A stretch of 8,254 nucleotides of DNA from Syntrophomonadaceae bacterium (GCA_007136055.1 SLHT01000179.1:1-8254), one strand, 5' to 3'; counted from the stretch's first letter, positions 1 through 4,794 are shown. The notes: generated by a model from the letters alone, not told the origin. Program-made: numbers and translations.

Positions 1-448
1 TCTCCAGGCGGCCTTCAACAATTTTATCGATCACCTTTTCAGGCTTACCGTCATTTAAGGCCTGGGTTCTAATAATCTGCCGTTCTTTATCCAAAATGTT
101 TTCAGGGACATCTTCCTTATTCAGGTAAGCAGGGTTCGTCGCTGCTACCTGCAGGCAAATGTTGCGGACAAAATCGCGGAACTCGTCATTGCGGGCAACA
201 AAATCAGTTTCACAGTTTACTTCAACCAGAACCCCGATTTTCCCACCCAAATGAATGTAAGAGTCAACAATACCCTGGTTGGCAGCACGTCCTGACCTGC
301 GGGAGGCCGCAGATAACCCTTTTTCTCTCAGGAGGTCTACAGCTTTTTCTTCATTTCCTCCTGCTTCCTGCAAAGCTTTCTTGCAGTCCATCATTCCTGC
401 GCCTGTTTTTTCACGCAGCAATTTTACAACTTTTGCATCTATATGCAT
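1..448 (-). CDS. tsf: Translation elongation factor Ts, N-terminal 149 residues (3' end outside window)
   Basis: EF-Ts is the cytoplasmic guanine-nucleotide exchange factor that regenerates EF-Tu-GTP. The visible part starts M-H-I-D-A-K and has the N-terminal UBA-like helical domain with the family signature REKTGAGMMDCKKAL at residues 12-26. The EF-Tu contact motif TDFVAR is at 81-86. The frame is open to the left edge and reaches the conserved EGRLE segment, so the gene is truncated only by the window. ATG at 448 is chosen because an in-frame TAG lies directly upstream and the protein begins where family members begin. The nearest ribosome binding site, GAGGAG at 461-466, sits 12 nt upstream, which is long. 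A better-spaced ATG at 456 opens only a five-codon reading frame. tsf follows rpsB by 52 nt, the usual bacterial order, and is probably cotranscribed with it. Identity is certain; the start is fairly sure. Confidence 0.96.
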   Translation of the reverse strand, partial: MHIDAKVVKLLREKTGAGMMDCKKALQEAGGNEEKAVDLLREKGLSAASRRSGRAANQGIVDSYIHLGGKIGVLVEVNCETDFVARNDEFRDFVRNICLQVAATNPAYLNKEDVPENILDKERQIIRTQALNDGKPEKVIDKIVEGRLE

Positions 449-460
449 CTATTCATTCCA

Positions 461-466
461 CTCCTC
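461..466 (-). promoter_or_regulatory. Ribosome binding site of tsf, with a decoy start
   Basis: GAGGAG on the minus strand is the only good Shine-Dalgarno match before tsf. It lies 4 nt from an ATG at 456-454 that encodes M-N-R-C-I and stops at a TAG (441-439) inside the tsf start region. It lies 12 nt from the true tsf ATG at 448. The site may serve the mini-frame, tsf, or both. Confidence 0.55.
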
Positions 467-500
467 TATAAAACATGATCATTGTTCTGCCATATGTTTA

Positions 501-1433
501 CTATTCGGCTTTCTCATCTTCGCTCTTAACTTCTTCAGTAAGTTCTTCTGCAGCATCCGCGGCATTTTCTTCCGCAGCTTCTTCGGCAGCGCCCTCTTTC
601 ACTTCAACAGAACCTGCTTCTTCAATCTCGTTTTCTGAAGCAGCAATTTCAGGCACCTCTGCGTCATCTTCTGCTTCCGTTTCAGTTTCAATCTTCATGA
701 CTTCTCGCTCTTCTTCTGCCGTAGTTTTCTGCGATTCTTCCGCCGCTTCAATAATCTGCTTTCCTTCCAGGACAGCATTGCCCATAACTGACGTAATCAA
801 CTTTACTGCCCGAATCGCATCGTCATTGCCGGGTATCAGGTAGTCAATTTCATCGGGGTCACAGTTAGTATCTACGATGGCAATAACCGGTATATTAAGT
901 TTCCTTGCTTCGGCAACTGCAATTTTCTCTTTACGCGGGTCTACAATATATACAGCATCGGGTAATTTTTTCATATTGCGAATTCCGCTTAAGAATTTCA
1001 TCAGCCTTTCTTTTTCATTCTGTAAAGTCAGCACTTCTTTTTTTGTCAGACGTTCGAAAGTGCCATCTGTTTCCATCTGCTCCAGTTTAATCATGCGGTC
1101 GATGCGTTTGCGGATTGTATTGAAGTTGGTCAGCATTCCACCGAGCCAGCGGTGATTCACGTAGTGAGCCCCACTTCTTTCCGCTTCAATACGGATCGAT
1201 TCCTGGGCCTGTTTTTTCGTTCCCACAAAAATAATGCTGCCACCGTCGGCAACCATATCCCGCACAAAATTATAAGCGGTGTCCATCAGTTTTACTGTTT
1301 TTTGCAGGTCAATAATGTAAATACCGTTACGTTCTGTGAAGATGTAGTTTTTCATCTTCGGGTTCCAGCGGCGGGTTTGGTGTCCGAAGTGAACCCCCGC
1401 TTCCAACAACTGTTTCATACTTACTCTTGCCAA
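501..1433 (-). CDS. rpsB: 30S ribosomal protein S2 with long acidic C-terminal tail
   Basis: S2 is a late-assembling protein of the small ribosomal subunit, bound between head and body on the solvent side. The 310-residue product has the canonical core: MKQLLEAGVHFGHQTRRWNP at 6-25, the FVGTKKQAQ segment near 69-77, HRWLGGMLTNF at 94-104, and PDAVYIVDP near 158-166. The core ends near residue 230, close to the usual family length. About 78 further residues form a Glu/Ala-rich tail with 22 Glu and 4 Asp in the last 60 positions and no recognisable fold. The open frame extends upstream to a TTG at 1487. The TTG at 1433 is chosen because GAGGAGGAG lies 6 nt before it and the protein then starts M-A-R-V-S-M-K-Q like other S2 proteins; the upstream TTG has no ribosome binding site. 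A strong promoter and a leader of about 105 nt precede it, and tsf follows. Confidence 0.96.
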   Translation of the reverse strand: MARVSMKQLLEAGVHFGHQTRRWNPKMKNYIFTERNGIYIIDLQKTVKLMDTAYNFVRDMVADGGSIIFVGTKKQAQESIRIEAERSGAHYVNHRWLGGMLTNFNTIRKRIDRMIKLEQMETDGTFERLTKKEVLTLQNEKERLMKFLSGIRNMKKLPDAVYIVDPRKEKIAVAEARKLNIPVIAIVDTNCDPDEIDYLIPGNDDAIRAVKLITSVMGNAVLEGKQIIEAAEESQKTTAEEEREVMKIETETEAEDDAEVPEIAASENEIEEAGSVEVKEGAAEEAAEENAADAAEELTEEVKSEDEKAE

Positions 1434-1439
1434 AATAAA

Positions 1440-1448
1440 CTCCTCCTC
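1440..1448 (-). promoter_or_regulatory. Ribosome binding site that sets the rpsB TTG start
   Basis: GAGGAGGAG on the minus strand is followed by a 6-nt spacer (TTTATT) and the TTG at 1433. It is a near-ideal complement to the 16S 3' end and decides the start against the open frame that continues upstream to 1487. Confidence 0.85.
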
Positions 1449-1479
1449 GTTGTTTTTTCCACCGCCTGCATCATCGTTA

Positions 1480-1508
1480 GAAACCAAGCTAAAAAGCCAA
1501 CCGGTTCC
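1480..1508 (-). promoter_or_regulatory. Hairpin in the rpsB mRNA leader
   Basis: On the minus strand GGAACC (1508-1503) can pair with GGTTTC (1485-1480) with one G-U pair. An inner stem GGCT/AGCT closes a four-T loop. The structure lies in the roughly 105-nt 5' untranslated region predicted from the promoter at 1545-1573, about 30 nt upstream of the ribosome binding site. Ribosomal protein leaders are often autoregulatory, so this is a candidate S2 control element. I cannot assign it to a known leader family, and there is no T-tract to make it a terminator. Confidence 0.35.
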
Positions 1509-1544
1509 CCACTAGCCAAGCGTGAGTTTTGATTTACCAGAGGT

Positions 1545-1573
1545 AGTATAGCACAGTTCATCCCTGATGGCAA
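1545..1573 (-). promoter_or_regulatory. Sigma-A promoter of rpsB-tsf
   Basis: On the minus strand TTGCCA (-35, 1573-1568) is followed by a 17-nt spacer and TATACT (-10, 1550-1545). TG sits one base before the -10, giving an extended -10 element. Spacing is ideal and both boxes are close to consensus. Transcription should begin near 1538, leaving a leader of about 105 nt before the rpsB TTG start. Confidence 0.75.
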
Positions 1574-1615
1574 TTGAAAAACGCGTGAATTTCCCTCTGG
1601 AAATAGAAACTATAA

Positions 1616-1642
1616 GTGTCAAAAGGATGGCTCTGTTGACAC
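1616..1642. repeat. Inverted repeat GTGTCAA / TTGACAC, 13-nt spacer
   Basis: GTGTCAA at 1616-1622 and TTGACAC at 1636-1642 are perfect 7-bp inverted copies. Each arm contains TTGACA, the -35 consensus, on opposite strands. The pair lies between the rpsB promoter and the transposase remnant and may be an operator, a remnant of the mobile element's flank, or a chance palindrome. Confidence 0.4.
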
Positions 1643-1664
1643 ATTATTTACCGGATGCAATACT
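1636..1664 (+). promoter_or_regulatory. Possible promoter ahead of the transposase remnant
   Basis: A perfect TTGACA -35 box (1636-1641) is followed after exactly 17 nt by AATACT (1659-1664), four of six matches to the -10 consensus. It points toward the decayed transposase. The -10 box is weak and nothing intact lies downstream, so it may be relic or non-functional. Confidence 0.3.
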
Positions 1665-1690
1665 CACCCATAAGAGAGGTTGAAAAATAT

Positions 1691-1836
1691 ACCAGGACGG
1701 GCAATGGAAAAAGCAATAGCTGTATTTACCATATCATGCTCAGGGGAATCAAAAGGCATGATCTTTCTCTGTTCAAAAAGATAGGCAGAAGTTTATATCG
1801 ATCGTTGAGAAGTATCAAGAGATATCCGGTTGCAAG
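1691..1836 (+). pseudogene. Remnant of a REP-associated tyrosine transposase (IS200-like, Y1_Tnp family)
   Basis: Intact members are single-strand DNA transposases with an HUH motif and a catalytic tyrosine. Here only the N-terminal part is left. KSNSCIYHIMLRGIKRHDL (from about 1711) matches the conserved family opening, in which a K-S-x-x-G-I-Y-H-I-M-L-R-G-I-N-R type motif is followed by D-I-F. The continuation of the family sequence, DRQKFISIVEKYQEISGCK, is found in a different frame at 1780-1836, so a frameshift lies near 1765-1780. Before the motif, ATACCAGGACG looks like a decayed start of the M-P-R type. The region that should carry the HUH histidines and the tyrosine is missing, and stops follow in every frame used. 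An open frame of 75 codons (1655-1882) runs through the region but does not represent a working protein. No intact copy or clear REP hairpins are visible in the window. Confidence 0.65.
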
Positions 1837-1883
1837 CGTAATATTCCCTGACACCATCCTGATACCATGCAGAGTAATTTAGA

Positions 1884-1901
1884 GGCAGGAAACTTCTTGC
1901 C
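1884..1901 (-). terminator. Weak hairpin downstream of the membrane-anchored protein gene
   Basis: On the minus strand GGCAAG and CCTGCC flank a 6-nt loop and form a six-pair stem with one G-U pair, starting 19 nt after the stop of the gene at 1920-2414. The following sequence is AT-rich (TCTAAATTACT) but lacks a real T-tract, so termination here is uncertain. Confidence 0.25.
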
Positions 1902-1919
1902 GCAGAAGGTTAAAATAAT

Positions 1920-2414
1920 TTATCTCAACCCATCCTCAATATCCTGCAGGGTTTGCCTCAGCCTCCCTGCTGTTTCCAGGGGCAGTGAAATCTCAACCGG
2001 CAGTACCGTGTCGAGGTGATACTCGGTCGAAATGGGCACGGTCAGCTGGACAGGAAGTTCCAGGTTCGCCTGCAAAGGTATTTCTTCATTAATGGGCACG
2101 GCAATATCTTGCGGACCGAAAAAGGGCAGGCTGACCGTGGTATGGACCACGGTGTTAAGGGTGTAGGTTGTGTCGATCGGCACGCTTATGGTCTGGTCAA
2201 TCTCTATATTCATCTCGAGCGGCAGTATCTGGTTGATCCGCACATCGGCGGTAAAAGACTCCGCTGCAAGTTGTTCCAAGCCTTCACGCGCTGTCACAAT
2301 CGTGTTTAGCGCGCTTGACCGGAAATTAAAAAGGCTCCAGATCACGAAAACGTTGACAAACAGGGAAAGGGCCAATCCTGCAGCCAAAACAATAAGCGTT
2401 GTTTTAGGTTTCAT
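1920..2414 (-). CDS. Membrane-anchored exported protein with duplicated beta-rich segment, function unknown
   Basis: I do not recognise this 164-residue protein. Residues 2-4 are K-P-K, and 6-29 form one hydrophobic segment without an obvious signal-peptidase or lipobox cysteine site, so an uncleaved N-terminal anchor with an extracytoplasmic body is likely. Residues 33-55 are probably helical. From about 56 to 148 the chain alternates Pro and hydrophobic residues with Thr/Glu, suggesting beta strands. Two segments are clear copies: 75-97 and 123-145 share V-P-I, T, Y, L, T-V and S-L-P at matching positions 48 residues apart, 11 identities in 23. A third V-P-I at 106-108 lies between them. 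The C-terminal 15 residues look helical and charged. The ATG at 2414 has GGGGAGG 6 nt upstream. It is monocistronic between two gene remnants. The body might bind a surface ligand or stack on itself, but nothing in the sequence shows which. Confidence 0.8.
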   Translation of the reverse strand: MKPKTTLIVLAAGLALSLFVNVFVIWSLFNFRSSALNTIVTAREGLEQLAAESFTADVRINQILPLEMNIEIDQTISVPIDTTYTLNTVVHTTVSLPFFGPQDIAVPINEEIPLQANLELPVQLTVPISTEYHLDTVLPVEISLPLETAGRLRQTLQDIEDGLR

Positions 2415-2470
2415 ATTAAACCTCCCCAGAGCTTAAAAGTAAGTTGAATTAGAAGTTGAATCATGACCAT

Positions 2471-2499
2471 ACTATATCACAGCTTCCGGATAATAATAA
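2471..2499 (-). promoter_or_regulatory. Candidate promoter of the membrane-anchored protein gene
   Basis: On the minus strand TATAGT (2476-2471) preceded by TG plus one base forms an extended -10 element. The -35 position at 17-nt spacing (2499-2494) reads TTATTA, a weak match. The predicted start of transcription is near 2464, leaving a leader of about 50 nt with the GGGGAGG ribosome binding site. A direct repeat AAGTTGAAT occurs twice in the leader (2441-2449 and 2453-2461). Confidence 0.4.
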
Positions 2500-2515
2500 C
2501 CTTCATTCAGGCTGT

Positions 2516-2569
2516 GCAGCCCCATAGCATCAGTTGCTGCTTATTTTTTGCCGTATTGCCTGGCAGCAA
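2516..2569 (+). repeat. Overlapping, mutually exclusive stems with a T-rich stretch
   Basis: GCAGC (2516-2520) can pair with GCTGC (2536-2540) across a 15-nt loop, and is followed at once by TTATTTTTTG, a terminator-like arrangement on the plus strand. The same GCTGC is part of TTGCTGC (2534-2540), which is a perfect 7-bp inverted match to GCAGCAA (2563-2569). The two foldings exclude each other. No gene ends just upstream on the plus strand, so what would be terminated is unclear. Confidence 0.35.
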
Positions 2570-2665
2570 ATAAAACCGGTAGTGAAGAGTTCTGCTTTTT
2601 TCACCTGATTGGACGATTTTGAGATCAGTAAATACATGTTTTAATCATAAAATTGATTTCCTTTT

Positions 2666-2689
2666 GATCCGGTAATGGGGTTACCGATC
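2666..2689. repeat. Inverted repeat upstream of the activase remnant
   Basis: CGGTAA (2670-2675) and TTACCG (2681-2686) are perfect inverted copies around a TGGGG loop. GAT and ATC extend the stem on the outer side, past one bulged C, to nine pairs. It lies about 30 nt before the ATG at 2721, a position suitable for an operator or leader hairpin of the gene that has since decayed. Confidence 0.4.
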
Positions 2690-2720
2690 ATACATTGCAG
2701 AAATAGCCAAGAGGTAAATT

Positions 2721-3274
2721 ATGAAAAAAGACCATTCCAATCAAAACCAAACCACACCCCTTTTCGAGCTGGAGATCGGAGTTTACGCAGTTAAAGGCGT
2801 GCTGATAAGTGACAACCGGGTAAAAAATATTTACCGCCCGACTGCCGGAAATCCCGCTTTAGCTGCCGAAGATTGTCTGCAGAATTTATTTAAGGAAGTT
2901 GACGCCCCCTCCGGGTGAAGATATCAGGCCGTTGTGACGTTTTTGCAAAATTTAATATGACCCACGCAATTAATGAAGGAGCTTCGCAAATTATAAGGCA
3001 TCATGCCCTCACGAGCATAACTGCCGGCCAGCCCCCGATGACGTTTGGCCGCACCGCTGCATTGGCCGGCACTGATCGGGTGGCAGGGGCTATATTTGTG
3101 GGTCCCTTTACCTGCATGTTCGCCTCGAATGCGTATTCCAGAGCCTGGCAGAACCTTGAAAAAGATGCTCCGGGAACGGCAGCTCCGTGCGAAGGTAAGT
3201 TGCAAAATACGCCTGTATATAATAGAATCTTAATTGCACTTTCATTTGTTCAAGAGTGCTTTTTTAGCTTATAA
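2721..3274 (+). pseudogene. Remnant of a 2-hydroxyacyl-CoA dehydratase activase-related protein (internal deletion plus frame change)
   Basis: The first frame (2721-2918, 65 codons) starts after a good AGAGG site. It resembles the opening of ASKHA-fold activases of the BcrA/BadF/HgdC group: ELEIGVYAVKGVLI stands where the family has a G-I-D-I-G-S...K.V-L phosphate motif, followed by R-P-T-A-G-N-P-A-L-A-A-E. The key Asp is Glu and the Ser is Val, unlike an active ATPase. The second frame (2915-3274, GTG overlapping the TGA as GTGA) resembles the C-terminal part of the large activase-associated proteins (COG3580/DUF2229 type): GQPPMTFGRTAALAG, then VGPFTCM with its cysteine, then N-T-P-V-Y-N-R-I near the end. 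Full-length relatives have hundreds of residues between these parts, so a large internal deletion and a frameshift are inferred. Intact members activate or assist [4Fe-4S] dehydratases in amino-acid fermenting anaerobes. Two coupled small genes are possible but less likely. The final bases overlap the promoter of the next gene. Confidence 0.55.
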
Positions 3275-3275
3275 T
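3246..3275 (+). promoter_or_regulatory. Promoter of the DUF1015 gene
   Basis: A perfect TATAAT (3270-3275) lies 18 nt after TTGTTC (3246-3251), a partial -35 match. It gives a leader of about 60 nt before the ATG at 3346, where GGAGGA (3335-3340) is spaced 5 nt from the start. The promoter overlaps the last codons of the upstream remnant and sits inside an inverted repeat (3254-3308). Confidence 0.55.
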
Positions 3276-3308
3276 TAGCTGCACTGCAATTTTACCAGCT
3301 TAGCACTC
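3254..3308. repeat. Inverted repeat around the DUF1015 promoter -10 box
   Basis: GAGTGCT (3254-3260) and AGCACTC (3302-3308) are perfect 7-bp inverted copies 41 nt apart. An inner pair, AGCTG (3277-3281) and CAGCT (3296-3300), can also form. The outer left arm lies between the -35 and -10 boxes and the right arm in the leader, so the pair could be two operator half-sites for one regulator rather than an RNA stem. Confidence 0.4.
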
Positions 3309-3345
3309 TCCCCAATAAAAGCCAAATTAATAATGGAGGAATCTA

Positions 3346-4617
3346 ATGCCTGAAATAAGACCGTTTAAAGGAATCAGGTATAACCAGTCACTACTGGAGG
3401 ACCTCGGAACAGTTATCACCCCTCCCTATGATGTGATAGGCCCGGAAGAACAGGATACACTGCACAATAAAAGCCCTTATAACATTATCCGCCTTGAATA
3501 CGGCAAAAGTTATCCTGCAGACAATCAGGCTGAAAACCGGTATACCAGGGCCGCTTCATTTTTAAACCAGTGGTTAAAGGATGGAATTTTGACCCCGGAA
3601 AAGAAGAAATGCTATTACCTGTATGAACAGTCCTTTTCATACAGTGGAAGCAATTTTAAGCGCCGCGGAGTAATTGCCGCTCTTAAACTTACACCATATG
3701 ATGATCGTGATATCCTGCCTCACGAACAGACCATGGCAGGCCCAAAGGCTGACCGCATGGATCTGCTCAAACACTTAAGAACCAATACCAGCCCTATTTT
3801 CACTCTTTTCCCCGATCCCGATCAGATCCTCAACCACTTATTTTCAACAGTCGATTATGCCGATCCTTTCGTAATCGCCGATCAAGATTCCGGTCAAACC
3901 CACTATCTATGGCCCCTCGCCGACCCTGAAATACAGGAGTTTTTTACGTCCTACCTGGCATCCCAGCAACTGCTAATCGCTGACGGCCACCATCGCTACG
4001 AGACGGCTTTAAACTACTATCAGAACCGGGATCAAGTAAATTTCCCCGGAACAGGTTTCATTCTTACTATCATGGTCAGCATGAAAGATCCGGGACTTTT
4101 GGTCCTGCCCACACACCGCCTTCTGCGCGGTCTTACTCCGCAACAAATAGAGAGTATGCATAACATTATCGCGCAGGTATTTGATCTTGTTGAACAGGAC
4201 AATTCTAATCTTCTAAAGAGTGTCGATTTTTTGAAAGACCTGGCCAAAATAAGTCGAGAACATAATGGATTCGGCTTTATAACTCCCCGCAAGACCTTCC
4301 TGCTCATTCCCCGCAGTGGGACTATGGGGGACAACCTCCCCGTTACGCTGCTCCATGATCGCATTTTAAAGCCACTTTTCGCTGCGCGAGAAAGCAGTAT
4401 AGTTGACAAAGATAAAATCAGTTACCCGCATGACCTTAACATCGCGCTTGAAGCTGTTCTGTCAGGTTCTGCTGACGCTGCTTTTATTCTCGATCCCATT
4501 GCGGTCGATAAAGTGTTCGATCGGGCCAGTCAGGGCAAGGTTATGCCTCAAAAATCAACATTTTTCTACCCCAAGTTGCCCGGAGGCCTTGTGCTCTATC
4601 ATATGGATCTGAGCTGA
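3346..4617 (+). CDS. DUF1015 family protein
   Basis: This 423-residue protein matches the DUF1015 (COG4198) family over its full usual length. Its biochemical role is not established; in anaerobic bacteria members are often found near phosphoglycerate dehydrogenase and serine-metabolism genes, which are not visible here. Recognisable family motifs are VITPPYDVIGPEE at 23-35, LPHEQTMAGPKADRMDLL at 124-141, IADGHHRYETAL at 211-222 and LVLPTHRLLRGL at 252-263. The conserved His, Asp and Arg residues in these motifs suggest a ligand-binding or catalytic pocket. No signal peptide or membrane segment is present, so it should be cytosolic. The ATG is well supported by GGAGGA 5 nt upstream. The frame ends in three consecutive stop codons (TGA TAA TAG, 4615-4623). 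It stands alone, preceded by its own promoter and convergent with the glycolytic operon. No sign of damage. Confidence 0.9.
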   Translation: MPEIRPFKGIRYNQSLLEDLGTVITPPYDVIGPEEQDTLHNKSPYNIIRLEYGKSYPADNQAENRYTRAASFLNQWLKDGILTPEKKKCYYLYEQSFSYSGSNFKRRGVIAALKLTPYDDRDILPHEQTMAGPKADRMDLLKHLRTNTSPIFTLFPDPDQILNHLFSTVDYADPFVIADQDSGQTHYLWPLADPEIQEFFTSYLASQQLLIADGHHRYETALNYYQNRDQVNFPGTGFILTIMVSMKDPGLLVLPTHRLLRGLTPQQIESMHNIIAQVFDLVEQDNSNLLKSVDFLKDLAKISREHNGFGFITPRKTFLLIPRSGTMGDNLPVTLLHDRILKPLFAARESSIVDKDKISYPHDLNIALEAVLSGSADAAFILDPIAVDKVFDRASQGKVMPQKSTFFYPKLPGGLVLYHMDLS

Positions 4618-4679
4618 TAATAGTAACTTGGTCGTAAGCTTAGATCTTGTTTTCGCTTCCAGTTCTACAGGAGACCTTT

Positions 4680-4702
4680 GCTCATTTGACACTTAAATGA
4701 GC
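4680..4702 (+). terminator. Perfect 8-bp hairpin downstream of the DUF1015 gene
   Basis: GCTCATTT (4680-4687) and AAATGAGC (4695-4702) pair perfectly across a 7-nt loop, 62 nt after the stop. No T-tract follows on either strand, so this is not a classical intrinsic terminator. It may protect the mRNA 3' end or pause polymerase in the convergent region. Confidence 0.35.
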
Positions 4703-4724
4703 GGAAAGCAAAAAGCACTTTCCG
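4702..4724. repeat. Second hairpin abutting the first
   Basis: CGGAAAG (4702-4708) and CTTTCCG (4718-4724) pair perfectly across a 9-nt A-rich loop, starting at the last base of the preceding hairpin. AAAAAA follows on the plus strand, so the T-tract stands before the stem on the minus strand, the wrong side for termination in either direction. Confidence 0.45.
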
Positions 4725-4749
4725 AAAAAACGCCATAAAGCGATTTCTA

Positions 4750-4767
4750 ATTGCTGCCGCTAGCAAT
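4750..4767. repeat. Third small hairpin in the convergent region
   Basis: ATTGCT (4750-4755) and AGCAAT (4762-4767) are perfect inverted copies around GCCGCT. The flanks are AT-rich. It is the third stem between the two convergent genes; its role is unknown. Confidence 0.4.
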
Positions 4768-4773
4768 ATTTAT

Positions 4774-4794
4774 AAAAAAGATTAGAGAACTAAT
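4774..4794 (-). terminator. Candidate intrinsic terminator of the pfkA-pyk-thioesterase-deacetylase operon
   Basis: On the minus strand ATTAG (4794-4790) and CTAAT (4785-4781) form a 5-bp stem with a TTCT loop, followed after one C by TTTTTT (4779-4774). It lies 30 nt downstream of the deacetylase stop. The stem is AT-rich and weak. A second weak candidate, CGC/GCG followed by TTTTTT, lies at 4742-4725 on the same strand. Confidence 0.4.

Larger units (their letters stand above)
2477..2720. other. Non-coding stretch between the divergent exported-protein gene and the activase remnant
   Basis: Together with the leader of the minus-strand gene this makes about 300 bases without a gene. It holds the upstream part of that gene's promoter, the alternative stems at 2516-2569 and the inverted repeat at 2666-2689. 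It also has an imperfect pair GTGAA/TTCAC around 2583-2604. I see no coding frame with a ribosome binding site and no tRNA or known RNA family here. The last 10 bases hold the ribosome binding site of the remnant gene at 2721. Confidence 0.6.

Noticed and set aside
449..500. Attenuator between rpsB and tsf formed by AAACAT/ATGTTT
   Set aside because: Only six AT-rich pairs across a 17-nt loop and no T-tract; too weak to support.
475..843. Long open frame on the plus strand opposite rpsB, rich in Ser and Ala
   Set aside because: It is the antisense of the Glu/Ala-rich S2 tail, whose codons read as Ser/Ala on the other strand; no ribosome binding site or family match.
1434..1487. N-terminal extension of S2 from a TTG at 1487
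   Set aside because: No ribosome binding site precedes that codon, the extension is unlike S2 proteins, and GAGGAGGAG is ideally placed for the TTG at 1433.
2924..3205. Open frame on the minus strand opposite the activase remnant
   Set aside because: The plus strand carries recognisable family motifs here; the minus-strand frame has a low-complexity basic composition and no supporting signals.
3218..3223. A second perfect TATAAT upstream of the DUF1015 gene
   Set aside because: It encodes part of P-V-Y-N-R-I in the activase remnant and has no -35 match at 16-18 nt, so it is probably coding sequence by origin.
3254..3308. CIRCE-like heat-shock operator: TTAGCACTC at 3300-3308 is an exact CIRCE half-site
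   Set aside because: CIRCE is TTAGCACTC, nine bases, then GAGTGCTAA. Here the order of the arms is reversed and they are 41 nt apart, so HrcA control is not supported.
4702..4724. CGGAAAG/CTTTCCG hairpin as an intrinsic terminator
   Set aside because: The A-tract follows the stem on the plus strand, so the T-tract precedes it on the minus strand; neither orientation gives stem then T-tract.
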